NCBI GenBank assembly: GCA_000729835.1
Contig: JFHB01000059.1
Coordinates: forward strand, 93,307-157,306
Reading direction: 5' to 3'
From: Atkinsonella hypoxylon
Lineage: Eukaryota; Ascomycota; Sordariomycetes; Hypocreales; Clavicipitaceae
Length of the DNA: 64,000 nt
Both the position numbers and the translations under genes were made by a program. Within the stretch, counting starts at the first letter, position 1; each line of letters opens with the position of its first letter. The notes below the pieces were generated by a model. That model was not told where the DNA came from and searched no databases. It worked only from the letters and a program-made list of their open reading frames with translations. Positions 34,362-45,183 of the stretch are shown here, piece by piece.

Positions 34362-35682
34362 TTTGTCAGCATATTCTTATAGAACGTCGTAGAAAGTATC
34401 TAGATACTTTACACCAGTCCTACTTTTGTAATACACCTTTTCTACTGGCGGAACGTAAATGCTTGTATTAGGCTTAAATGCTAAGCTGGAGTTAATTTCG
34501 GCTATTTTGGGGGACTAACTGGGTCTCTGATTTAAAAAGAGGCATAAGTTCTGTGCTGTCATTAGATCACTTCAATGAACAGTATATGCTGTGAACAACC
34601 CAAGGTGCTTTTGACCCGGCATGATCGTAGGATTGACACAACGAATTGGCTCCCCACCCGGTTTAGACGTGGCAATCGACTTATTTATTTGTGTTACAAA
34701 ACCCTGCCCATTTCAACAACCAGGTATTCTAATACTATAAGCTTATATTAATGCGCTGACCACCGTACGAATTGGACTTGACCACAACAGCTATGACACA
34801 AATACCTTAGCCGCGACACGTTTTGTTCGCCGGTGGCCGGACATGGATAGATGAACCCCTTGAATCAGCACATGCACAGGGTACAGGCATTAATATCCAC
34901 TTCTCAATGAACACAATAATAGCAAGACGTGGGTCCTTCAAAACCCGGCCCTGACTTCTTAACGCCAAGGCGATTAGATACAGCACACTGTGTTCAGTCA
35001 GGACTCTCCGCCAGAACGAGTCTATCAAACGAACCGATTAAGCGTCCTATTACGCCATATAGCAAGTACCGCGTCCACGGAGGTATTAGTGTTTATAAGC
35101 TTAATCAATCGGACAAGAAAGAGTCAACAAGTAGCTCAATATGTCTATAACTTGAGTTGATGCCTACTAGGAATGGGTTTAGTACCCCGGGCCCAGAGAC
35201 TAGCGAGAGCAAACAACAAGATGATAAGCCAGACTGAATTGGTTGGGATGGCGGTAAACATTACGTATTTCTTGGCAAATTCTATCTTGATAAAAAGAAC
35301 TCAAGAGACGTCCAAGATCAACTCTGTATAGACATTATAATGCTTGCAGAGGGAGCGAAGCCAGAACGGCCATGAGCTGCTCGTCATGTGCCGCACGCGT
35401 TTATGGCAGCGTAGATGTGTGTGTAGGACGAAATGAAAGTTATAGCACTATATTTTGGGGAATTCCTAGCGATTAGTACTACAGATATGCTATGGCGGAA
35501 TCTCGCGATTCCTTCGCCCGTTGGCAAAGCTGCTCCACGCAAGTTACGAGAGATACCTTGGTTCATCTTTTATGATAAGAGAGCTACTAGTCAACATGAT
35601 GTTAGAGGTTATTATAATAGCTTCGAAGTGATGGATGAGGATTTAATTGAATATTGTTGTATTTTATAATTGATGAATCTTA
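34362..35682. other. AT-rich interval without a supportable gene
   Basis: Composition is AT-rich with frequent stops in all frames. A plus-strand frame at 35433-35669 is open but has no recognisable motif. RIP-type mutation of old repeats would give this look; that is an inference. Confidence 0.4.
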
Positions 35683-36434
35683 TCACCGTTTGCATTTTCC
35701 CCTCTGAGAAGCCTTTATGCCAGGAACTTTCTTCTTGATGGACGATCTGGGCCGTGCAGTTGCCGCATCCGAGTCGAAGAACTTTAGCAAAATGTCCTCT
35801 GCTACAAGGTCCCTCCACGATAGCAGCGGATGAGGCATATCGAAGAATTGGACAGGCAGGGTACCATGTGCGTCGTTGATTTTCATGCGACATTGGTAGG
35901 TCAGGTTGGGAAAAACGAAAAGGCCTGGACAACGCTATTACATCCTAGGGGCTGGGCCCTGATTTGAAGGTACAATTTGATGAGCTTACGCTTAGTGCCC
36001 GCTATAGCATCTACCACATCCGCGAAGCCGTCGGAATAATCTGATTCTATAGTTAGTGAAGCCTAACACCAGCGCCAACTGTCAACTTACAGTATGAAGC
36101 AAGGCGCCTTATAATAGAGGACTATTTTCTGCGGCGTTTATATTGCAGTTCACTTCTGCTGAGCAGTTAGGCTCTTAATCACCATTTCATAAGCCGCATC
36201 TTGCTGGTATATGTCTCGAAACAACCAAGGGGCTAGATGAAGTGCAGGTCTCCGTCGAAGACCAAATGTAAAAGAACGCTGCAGCATGTCTGAACCGACT
36301 AGTTCTAGCGTTTCTATCACCCAAAGAGCAAAGGTGCGCGATATTTTCCTGCTGCTAAGCCTCGTATCTTTGAAGACTGCTTTGATTAGATTAAGAGTTC
36401 TGTTTGCAGAGTGCCTTGCTCCTGATACTCGCAA
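35683..36434 (-). pseudogene. Multi-exon remnant downstream of MOB3, function unknown
   Basis: A credible internal exon (36046 or 36040 to 35990; TATAG or ATCAG acceptor, GTAAGC donor) joins in phase across a 65-nt intron to a last exon 35924-35683. The joined part reads DGFADVVDAIAGTK, RLFVFPNLTYQCRMKI, HGTLPVQFFDMP, SWRDLVAEDILLKFF and a basic end RSSIKKKVPGIKASQRGKCKR. Upstream, IVLYYKAPCFI and the frame 36434-36150 look related, but the link either meets a stop or shifts frame. The composition is protein-like and I do not recognise the family. It may be a real gene with an exon I could not place, or a gene broken at its 5' part. Confidence 0.35.
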
Positions 36435-36453
36435 GTGGACACAGCTATCACCA

Positions 36454-37647
36454 TTACGTTCTACTTAAGCTCATTATGTACTCCCCCCTATACAAGTCGG
36501 CATGCGAGTATGGCCGAGACCCTTGAGGAAAGGTGCCGTCGGCGGCCCATAGGTCAATAAGATACTGCATCGGCTCCAGTTCCTCAGCCTTCAACATGCC
36601 CAACGTGGTGGCTGTCAAGATAAAGTGGCTAAAGCAGCTATTGAGCTGCTTTTCGAGATTAAGATGGTAAAATGGCGTAATAAAGTGATTCCAATACAGG
36701 TGGGCATACACTCGAAAGAATTGCCGAAAAATTATCTGGGCTCTGGCGGCAAATTCTTTTAGAAATCCGCTTCTACTGCCCAGCCACTCGTCACTGACGG
36801 GCTGGGGAGAGGGATGCACGCCTGCGGATGAAGAATAGTCAGGGTGGTAGGCGAAAGAAACTCCTTCAGGATCCGAGGGAAATATAGCCGCGTCGTCGAT
36901 CTTGCCAGAGATCCAGCGCTGCATCAAATTCATATATTCGTAAGCAGGCAAGTCCACGGGCTGGAGATCTCCATTTAGCCAAGTATAAGAGCGGTTCCTG
37001 CTTGGTTATTAGGGGCTCCTCTAAACACTCAAGTTTGGATGTCTAGGAAAGGTAGGAAAGGTCTTCTTACTCGCCAGCCGACATCTTCGGACAAGTGGAC
37101 GGATTGCAGATGGTGCTCCCGTCATCTTCTTTTTCATTAACTACACGGACAAAATTCCACAAATTGCGATAATGCTCGACCACTGGATTTGGTGGTGAGA
37201 ATGGAGCTTTGTTCGTGCGTGCGCCTAGATGAAATGACAAACACGTCGGCCTCACCTTGATGTGCGATCCATTCTCCCTGTTCCACTGTCTTGGGTCTCG
37301 TACTGAGCGTCATAAAGTTCCCTTTGACGATATGCCGCGCGCATGCCGAATTGAGCCACAACGGCAGTGGCCGGGGTATGGCAAGCGTGGGGGGCGTAAT
37401 GCCCATCGACACACTCAACGATGGCGATTCCGCCAGCACGAGTTGAGGGGCAGAAGTCGACGGTGCCAAAGGATCAAGAAACATAAATTGTTGGGCAGGA
37501 ACAATAGCAGAGGGGCTTGTCTCTTGCTCCCTTTGCCTCGGAGTCGGTCTCATACGTCCATTTCTGGAACATTGAAGTTAGGTTCGTGTTGTCTTCGTTC
37601 TTATTCCATGTCAGGCCTACTCACAACCCAGAAAAGAGATGCGACAT
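36454..37647 (-). CDS. mob3: MOB3/phocein-type Mob family protein, 4 exons
   Basis: Exons 37647-37625 (only 23 nt), 37563-37256, 37182-37071 and 36997-36454 join in phase to 328 aa; all introns are GT-AG (GTGAGT, GTGAGG, GTAAGA donors). The N-terminus MSHLFSGLNGRMRPTP leads to QFMFLDPLAPST and LPLWLNSACARHIVKGNFMT. The Mob fold follows, with the zinc pair CNPSTC (about residues 136-141) and the His pair in RVYAHLYWNHF, plus LNLEKQLNSCFSHFIL. The pattern fits the filamentous-fungal MOB3 of the STRIPAK complex, needed in Neurospora and Sordaria for hyphal fusion and fruiting-body formation. The C-terminus after PMQYLIDLWAADGTFP is less conserved. The gene sits in gene-poor DNA between remnants, which is unusual for a core STRIPAK gene; it may be an extra copy. 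Confidence 0.85.
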
Positions 37648-38512
37648 TATAGGCAGGCTTGATCATCAGCAGTCTTGATGCGTATAGAGTGGTGCAGGAC
37701 ATAGGTCAAGGGGCCAGGGTGATTGACGCTCGTGATGGTACTGGCAGCAAAAGCAAGTTCAAAGGCGGTGGTGGTACTGTGGTGCTGTCCGGGTTCCTTG
37801 CAAGACGTCTTGTCTCGGATTAAGGAGGGAGTGCATCGAGGACGAGCAGCGTTCCAAGAAGCGAGGAGATCTAAGCCAAGCCAATAAAGAGTTTCATGAA
37901 CCGCTAGCTCAACAGACATTCTGTGTCAGCGGCTAGCGAATGCCAGCGATTGCCAGCGATTGCTGCACCTACCACAGTTGTCACGGCATCGCAAGGTCCT
38001 AAGGTCAGGCTGGGTTGGCCTCGAAGCGGAGGCCTATTCCAGCGTACCTTTTCGTTCCTGGCCTTTCCAAAGGAAGAGGGCAGCCCCAGTAAGATACTTC
38101 ATTGTATCGACAAATGCGTAGAGAGGATAAAGTGTCTGGAGTGCCCGCCACGATTGTAGATCGCTTACTTTTTGTGACGGCCGCCACCGCCAGCTGCGCT
38201 GCGCCACACTATTCGGGGGAAAACGGCCTGGCAGCAACAACATCAGCACTCCCCACTGAGTCACCCCGGGTTTCACCAGATATCAGTTGGCCTTCTGGGC
38301 TCTTCCACGAGGCTGACTTCTGCACCCGAGCCCTGGAAATTTCGTATTTCAGCCTTCCTCATCGCGGTTGTTAGATCGTGCAATTCGAATAAATTCTAGA
38401 GGCTCCGCAGGATCTCCTTACACAGCCATCGAGAAATTTTCGCGCCGGGCATTAGAAAATCGTCCCAAGACACATGTCAAAAACTAAATTAAAAACTACA
38501 ATGTACGGAATA
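37648..38512. other. Intergenic upstream of MOB3
   Basis: A minus-strand open frame at 37919-37647 runs up to the MOB3 start but has no motif and is likely promoter/5' UTR. A short repeat (ATGCCAGCGATTGCCAGCGATTGC) lies at 37939-37962. From 38380 the sequence turns AT-rich. Confidence 0.5.
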
Positions 38513-38625
38513 GGGGCATACAAACGTGGGGTAATTAGGTGCTGGTAGTTTTAACTGAAAATACTTGTACATACTTCTCCAGTTAATCCACTTTTAGCCA
38601 CATTGCCCCACGTTTAATTGACCCC
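38513..38625. mobile_element. Small inverted-repeat element, about 113 bp
   Basis: The ends are GGGGCATACAAACGTGGGG (38513-38531) and its near-complement CCCCACGTTTAATTGACCCC (38606-38625); the inner ten bases AAACGTGGGG/CCCCACGTTT are exact. The flanks are TA on the left and ATA on the right, so a TA duplication of the Tc1/mariner kind is possible. No coding capacity. It could also be a structured non-transposon inverted repeat. Confidence 0.45.
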
Positions 38626-38738
38626 ATATTTATACAGAATTAATCATAACTATTCCGTACTCGCATCGTCAATACTCCGGTCGCTAGTGACTACTAAGCT
38701 GAGCCTCCGCCTCACACATTACCGCCCCATAAATAAGT

Positions 38739-39081
38739 GGGGTTCCAGTAAATCTCAGGTCCAGAGTGGAGCCAAAAAGGGTGTATTTTTCGCAGGCGGT
38801 GAGGCTTTTAGTATATGCTAGGTATATGCCCCGTATATACAGAATGCACAGTGTATTAGTGCGAATTAACATTTTTATATTTAGTGGTATATACACTAAT
38901 ATCTAGTGATATAGTGCTATAGAAATGCACTCTAGATCTCTTGCTTAGAAATTAATACTGTATGCCCAGTATATACTAAGTATATGCTGGGCATATGCTA
39001 TTCTGCCTAAATCTACACCCGCTCTGGCTCGACTCTGGACCAATCTACACATACGCTGGGCCTGAGATTTACTGTACACCC
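38739..39081. mobile_element. Non-autonomous Mutator-like (MULE-type) element with 9-bp target duplication
   Basis: The 343-bp element begins GGGGTTCCAGTAAATCTCAGG (38739-38759) and ends with the inverse CCTGAGATTTACTGTACACCC (39061-39081), 18 of 21 bases matching. The homology continues inward (TCCAGAGT-GAGCCA, GGGTGTA) with a deletion in the left arm. The perfect direct repeat TAAATAAGT flanks it at 38730-38738 and 39082-39090. A 9-bp duplication with long GGG-ended terminal repeats fits Mutator superfamily elements. No transposase is coded. It lies 270 bp upstream of the next gene's ATG, so it is in that promoter. Confidence 0.8.
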
Positions 39082-39351
39082 TAAATAAGTCCATGACCCC
39101 GACTTCGCCACAGTCCCGGGAAGGAGCGTCACTGTAAACGCCTGAGAGGCAGCTTGTTTTACGCGCCACAGCCGGGCCAGATATATTTGCGAACCCACCC
39201 AAGCCTCACAAGTCAGACCAACTTGCTTACACCAATTACTACTATAACTATAACTACTACAACTACAACGCTGACAGAACCTACGATTCCAACGCGAGGC
39301 CAAGTGCAACCAAGACAGCCACGGCATCTCTCGTTGCCCGTCTCTGCAGAC

Positions 39352-40257
39352 ATGACGCATTCCGAGCGTAGAAAGGGCCTCTGGCTCATCTCTCCTCGGC
39401 TTGACGCGTCTGAATATCGCGACAAGCTCATGGGAAGCGTCGTCAAATACCCTGATCTTCCCACAGAAAGTCGCATACCCTATCGATCTCCCAAGCTTCC
39501 CAAGGAGCTAGTTACGGACTTGGATCCTAAGCCAACTCGGGTACACAATGTGAGGTTCTGGGAGAGAAACATCCACGACGCAACACTGAAAGCCACCGTG
39601 TCCAACATAATCGACGCATTCGTCGATCGGGCCAAAGAGAGAAGCAGCGAAAATGTGGCCACTATTGCACGAGTCTGGCACATGGACTCACCCGGCGAGA
39701 AGTTCAAAGACCTTCTCCGCAACAAGCAATATTTCGACGAGCTTTTCGACTTGCTGCAAAGCAACCACGGCGTGGGCTATTTCATCACCGACATTGTCAC
39801 GTTTGTGAATCTGGAAGAGACTCAGTCGCACGGATCAAGCAAGGCAGCTGGCGCATCCGCACAAGTCCCCATAGACCCCAGCACAGGACTCAGCGTGGGT
39901 GGCGGAGCAAAGTTGGGCGTCATCAGCGAGACGGGATATTCTGCCTCTTATGAGGGAGAATCCATCGTCTTCATGGGATATCGCAAGATCGAGCTCGTCA
40001 AGGTGACGGGTGCGCGCGCCAAGTTACGACGCATGTTCCAGGGCGAAAAGCACGGGTTGGCGGTCATGGACCGGGCAGACCACTGGCCGGAAATGAGGGA
40101 TCTGCCGCATGAGGGCAACGGAGACACGATCAACAACTTCATGAGCGGCCGAAGCTCGCCGACAAACGAACCACAGCTGACCGAAGAGGAGAGAGAACAG
40201 TATGAACTGTTCGAGATGATAGCCGAGGAGTTGGGGATGGATCCCTTTTTTGACTAA
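39352..40257 (+). CDS. Candidate gasdermin-like pore-forming protein
   Basis: Single exon, 301 aa from the ATG at 39352 (the longer frame has only a TTG start). No signal peptide. The N-terminal half is mixed helical (RFWERNIHDATLKATVSNII, YFDELFDLLQSNHGV). Then come two long beta-strand segments separated by a Gly/Ala/Ser-rich turn: GYFITDIVTFVNLEET, GASAQVPID, GLSVGGGAKLGVISETG and EGESIVFMGYRKIELVKV. The last 60 residues form an acidic, probably cleavable tail ending EELGMDPFFD. This strand/turn/strand layout with YF.TDI and an M/AYRKI end resembles fungal gasdermin-like proteins, which make membrane pores and kill the cell after proteolysis. The match is by pattern only. The NLR gene 843 bp downstream on the same strand supports a cell-death role. 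I see no linked protease gene. Confidence 0.55.
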   Translation: MTHSERRKGLWLISPRLDASEYRDKLMGSVVKYPDLPTESRIPYRSPKLPKELVTDLDPKPTRVHNVRFWERNIHDATLKATVSNIIDAFVDRAKERSSENVATIARVWHMDSPGEKFKDLLRNKQYFDELFDLLQSNHGVGYFITDIVTFVNLEETQSHGSSKAAGASAQVPIDPSTGLSVGGGAKLGVISETGYSASYEGESIVFMGYRKIELVKVTGARAKLRRMFQGEKHGLAVMDRADHWPEMRDLPHEGNGDTINNFMSGRSSPTNEPQLTEEEREQYELFEMIAEELGMDPFFD

Positions 40258-41100
40258 AATTGTGCGTCGGTTTGTCACATTGCGTTGCAAGGTTATATTG
40301 AAGATACCCACCATTCATGTCTAGACGGTAATGAGTACCATATAGAGCTTCACTGCATCTTCCTTTGCTAAGAGATGAATAAATTAAGTAATGGAGCAAA
40401 CGAAGACGATGTCGATAGCACTGACCACTGCTGCTGCGCTCACTTACTAGTGTGATAAACTCGTAATCGCGACACCACAATGGAATTGAGACCAGGCAAT
40501 GAGACCAGTGGACGGTAGCGCGGATAACGCTGGAACCTCGCCTATGGTGGCAGAGAAATCTCCATGGCCGTCTTTCCATGGCCGAGCGCTGCCTGGCCTT
40601 GTAATTGTAGTGGCCAAAGGGCTTGAACCTGTCTGGTGGCACTGGTGGATGGCTGACGCCACGAACTGCACTGCTCGAACCATCCATGTCATGCCATCTT
40701 GTTCTTGTTCGGACAAAGGCTACAAGGCCGGGGGTCCCAGCAGCTGGTTGACGGCGCTCCACCAACTGATGTTAGCCACCGCTGGGGGCGGGAGCCAGTT
40801 CAGTGCCTGGTCCTTACAGTGGGTGTACAAGTGGGTGTAGACTCCTGGTAGGCGGCCCTGCCCTGTCTGACAGCTGGGCCATCTGCTCATACCTGTTTCC
40901 CAATTTCTCTTCGCGTTCTCCTCTCTTCCCCCTCCCATCCGCCATTCCCTTCCGCGTTCCTCCCCTGTCTCCTTTCGTGATATGTGACAAATTTCTAAAA
41001 GTTCCTTATGCATCCTCTCATGATTAAGCAGTTTTTCAACCGCTTTGGAAAAGCGCAAAAGTGATTCAGCCAGGCTGTTTCGAAACGACAAAGGTTATTG
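40258..41100. other. Gap between candidate pore-former and NLR
   Basis: No gene is supported on either strand. It should hold the 3' UTR of the first gene and the promoter of the NLR; a CT-rich tract at 40890-40980 (TCTCTTCCCCCTCCC) is a plausible core promoter. Confidence 0.5.
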
Positions 41101-44100
41101 ATGGCGGATACGTTGGAGCCTCTTCGAGGACTGCTTCATCGCATGCGAGGAGTCGTCTCGAGACACAAAAATGCTGAAATGAGTGGGTTACGCATCGTCC
41201 ATAACCCAGAAAATGCCAATATAGAGTACGATTTTGCTTGAAAATCCCTTTTTTTTCTTTCCCCTAAACCTGCTTCTGATATAATGATAGCATCGTTGCC
41301 GTTCATGGGCTTGGCGGCCAAGGCTTCCGCTCATGGATCACCTCGGATATTAAAGGAGGCAAATCCAAGTCATGGCTCGAGGAGCTGTTGGGTGCTGACA
41401 TGCCCAATGCTCGTATCATGGCCTATGGCTATATTTCCGATGGTGTCAGTTATTGTTACATTGTGCGCAATATCGTATATGGCCGTGCGCTTGATCTCGC
41501 CAAGATGCTTGCCGCCCAGCGACAGCGCGATAATACCAGTCGCCGGCCACTCTTCTTCATTGCACATAGCCTGGGCGGCTGGATCGTCAAACGGGCTCTC
41601 ATCATCTCCAGTGAGGCTGCTGATCCGGAACTAAAGAATATTGAGTTGTCCACCTCGGGAGTCGCCTTTTTCGGCACGCTATCGCCTGGTCGTCCCTCGT
41701 CACCATCACCTCTTGCTCATGTCATACGAAGGACATCTGGGCTCACTGACGATAGTAAGCCACAAGCTGTAAAATCTTTGGCATCGCAACTACCTCACGC
41801 CAGTGATATGGAGTGGCTGGCGCACCAAATCGAGGCTTTCAAGGCTATTTCTACCAACCTACCCCAGCTGTCTTTCTATGAGACAAAAAAGACGCGTGAC
41901 GGATATATAGTAGAACAGCGGCACTCCATGGCCGGCTCAGATGGCGCTCAGATTGGACTTTCAGCCATCCACTCGGAACTCATCAAGTTCAATGGCCGCG
42001 ATGCAAACTACCAGAAATTCATCACCAAGTTTCGCGAGATGGTCGACACGAGCGCAGCCTCAGGCTTGATTGAGTCCAAAAGGAAAGCCTTTGATTTTAC
42101 AGCAGGTAGGTTCCTTTGTCGCCCAAAATTTGCGGCCTCGTAAGAATGATAATTGACAATTTTCCCTTAGTGCATCATCTTGAATACCTCTCGCGAGGCT
42201 ACGCAATACCTTACCGGATTCCCAACCACTCAAACTCTATTGTTACTCGACAAGAACTCATCCGTCGCCTAGAGCAGTTGCTCGCTGCCGATGCTGACCC
42301 CTTGGCAATGAAGCTTGGCATTGTCAGCATATGGGGCTTGCCTGGCACTGGCAAGTCCACACTTGCTCGACACTACGTGGAAAGAAACCGAGGGAGCCTA
42401 TCATTTGTCTTCTGGATCCGAGCGGAGAGCTGGGAGACCGTCATTGCTAGCTATCTCGAGCTTGCCAATACCATCGTCGAGCATTATGCAAAAGAAACGT
42501 CACGGGAAGACGTTGAGAATGATTTGGGCTTCACAGGCGTTGAGGACATGCTCAAGGTGAAAAGTGTGCTGCAGCTTGACGCATCACGCATACGATCTAT
42601 GGTGCGTGCCGTGAAGGACTGGCTACTACGTCCCGAAAATGCTCATTGGTTACTCGTGTTTGACAACGTCGGGCCGTCGTATGATGCCTTTGACTTTATT
42701 CCACTCACGCTGTCTGGCAAAGTCATCTTGACGTCCCAAGATAGCAACTGTTGCTCTTGGGGAACCAAACTACGAGTTGATGCCATGGAGGAAGAAGAGG
42801 CTATTTCTTTGCTTGATTTAATCGTCGGAGACGACGCCGTCCAAGACCCGACACAAGGTAAGGAAGTTGAAAGTAATACTCTCATTCCGGGCCATGACAT
42901 TGATTGAGAAGTAGCGGAGGCAGCATCTAGAGTTGTGCAGCAACTCGCCTATCACCCACAGAACATAGCTTTGGCGGCTGCGACGATCAGAACCAAGGGC
43001 CTCAGTGTCTCGGAGTATCAGACCATGATTGAATCAAAGATGCCCCTGAGTCTCTTGGGATCAACACTTCATCAATCCCCTGTGACCAAGACTGTGCTAC
43101 AAATTAGTGCCATGCTGTCCGCCTCAATTATCCCTGTCACTCTATTCGGAGCCACCTCGCGTCAGAAACAGGCTCCGGAGCGATACAGGGCTATTCTTGG
43201 GGAAATGAGAGGTGAGCATAAACCAATTCCTGGATGAGGAGCAGTATTCTGACCTGCTGGTCTTAGTTTGCCAGGAATCCGAGCACTTGGATGATGTGCT
43301 ACAGTACCTTCTTGATCAGAATTTCATACAAACACCAACAACACCTTCAGATATTTCCTCTTCCTTTCTATCAGTCTCTTCGCCAACTTCTTTGTCTTCT
43401 GCTCAGATGTCGACCACCCTGGACTATTTTGTCGTGGACGCCGAAGCGCGAGATCACGTTCGTTCCATGCTTGGAGATGATGAAAAAGTGGACTATGCCT
43501 GGATGGCATGCAATGCGTGCGTCGATGGAATCAGGCTGAAGGAAGCCCAGTCATCTAATTTTCAGGAGATTCACGATTTTGGCAGAATTATGGGCCCTCA
43601 TGCCAAAACTTGTTTTGACGACTGGTCTGCTGTTCTAGAAGCAACGCCAGATGATGATGATATCGCATGGCACGTTTTAGGCCAAGTTTGCATGATGCAG
43701 GGCGCCATAGAGCAAGCCATTGGATGCTTTGAGCTCTCTTTGCGACAGAGGGATAATGAAACGGACGTTAAAGAATGCATCGAGGCTGCATTGTCTCTGT
43801 CGTATCTGCTGCAGAAATCTGGAAGATATAACAGGAGCCGTGAAATTCTAGCCGACATCGACATCAATACCATCGATCAGGCTCTTGGTTTCCGCGTTGC
43901 TCTGGCAAGAGCGTCTGCAACAGCTGCGCAAGGCGAGCTGAGCAACGCTCGAGACCAGTACGAAACGCTCGAGCTCGAACAAGAAGCCGCTTTGGGGCCA
44001 ACAGACTTGGCCACGGTCAACGTAGTGCAGCAACTGGCATCCACGCTCGAGCAACTCGGCAAATTGGAAGAAGCACAGGCTTTATACCGACGAGTGTATA

Positions 44101-44771
44101 TCTCATACCAGAACATGTACGGCCCGAACGATCGCATGACCTTGGAGGCTCTGGACAATCTAGCAAATATTTGCAAGGAAAGTTTTGCGATTGATGAAGC
44201 AGAGACGCTATATAAGCAGTCGGTGGATGTTCGGACACGAGCCCTGGGAGCCGACCACCCGCAAACAGCGTATGCCATTCAGAATCTTGCCGTGCTCGAC
44301 GATCTGCGCAGTCGCTACGTCGATGCGGAGCTGAAATACCAACATGCCCTGGCCATAATCGCGCCTACTCTCGGAAAGGCCCATCCCTTATATACGACCA
44401 CTAAGGAGAATATGGCGCTCTCGACTCGAAGACATGCTCACTCTCTGGCCGAGAGACTGTTCACAAGACCAACTTCATCGCGCACGTCTTCCCAATACAG
44501 CAGGCCCAAGTCTCTGAGGGGAACAGAAAACATGGTCTCGCGAGCCGGCAACAGCCGAAGCCTGTTTGAAAAAGCAGAGCGGCTATACTTCGATATCCTC
44601 AGGATCAAGAAATCGGCCAAGGACCTGTACTCTGACCATGACGTGCTGTCGACAGGCGCAAAACTAGCAGAGATGTATGAGAACGAAGAGTTCTTCGAGA
44701 GCCGGCGTGTTGAGAAGTTCCATTTGCTGCGAGACATGCTCAAAGAGGGACGGAGGCGTGACACAATCTAA
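41101..44771 (+). CDS. NLR-type receptor: SesB-like alpha/beta hydrolase, NB-ARC, TPR; 5 exons
   Basis: Exons 41101-41225, 41291-42105, 42171-42857, 42915-43211 and 43267-44771 join in phase to 1142 aa; the last intron is only 55 nt with CTGAC near its end. The N-terminal SesB-like hydrolase has the oxyanion motif AVHGLGG and nucleophile elbow AHSLGG (Ser135). NB-ARC follows: P-loop GLPGTGKST at about residues 369-377, Walker B LLVFDN at about 472-477, and a helical part (VVQQLAYHPQNIALAAATI). The C-terminal third carries TPRs from about 775, clearest at 846-1023 (ATVNVVQQLASTLEQLGKLE, TLEALDNLANI, TAYAIQNLAVLDDLRSRY). Fungal NLRs of this class act in non-self recognition and incompatibility: TPRs sense a ligand, NB-ARC oligomerises, and the hydrolase acts as effector. 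All catalytic motifs are intact. Confidence 0.92.
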
Positions 44772-45183
44772 TTTTTTTTTTGTGTGTGTGTCAACGCACG
44801 TGAACACTGCGCGGAATCGTTCATTATGGCCATTATGACTTTTTGTTACGGATACCCCCCTTCTTTAAGAGCAAGCGAGCGATGCTTTTATCACGTAGAA
44901 CGCCTATGGAATGCAATGGGAAGAGAAAAAGCCGTGTCGTGTAATTAGATCTGTTTCCACCACATCAGAACAAAAACGCACGCCCTTATAATCATGCGGA
45001 TGACCGTATAACCCCATAATATACAATGGTCTTCCCCTCTCTTTTTGATGCTCGCCCACCCAACTCCCTGACTCCGTAAGAATCAGTATCCGCATCGACG
45101 TCGTATGCAATGGCAATATCCAACGTCCCCATATGAAGTATATTAAAATCGTACACGTCAAGTGTTGCCTTTCTTATCAACCA
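44772..45183. other. Short gap between convergent genes
   Basis: Holds the 3' UTRs of the NLR and of the phosphoesterase gene. A T run and (GT)5 lie right after the NLR stop. Confidence 0.6.

Noticed and set aside
39154..39351. N-terminal extension of the candidate pore-former
   Set aside because: The open frame upstream of 39352 has only a TTG start and a low-complexity Thr run; the ATG at 39352 is used.
43212..43266. Reading straight through as coding between NLR exons 4 and 5
   Set aside because: The frame shifts without splicing, whereas a 55-nt GT-AG intron with CTGAC restores phase exactly.
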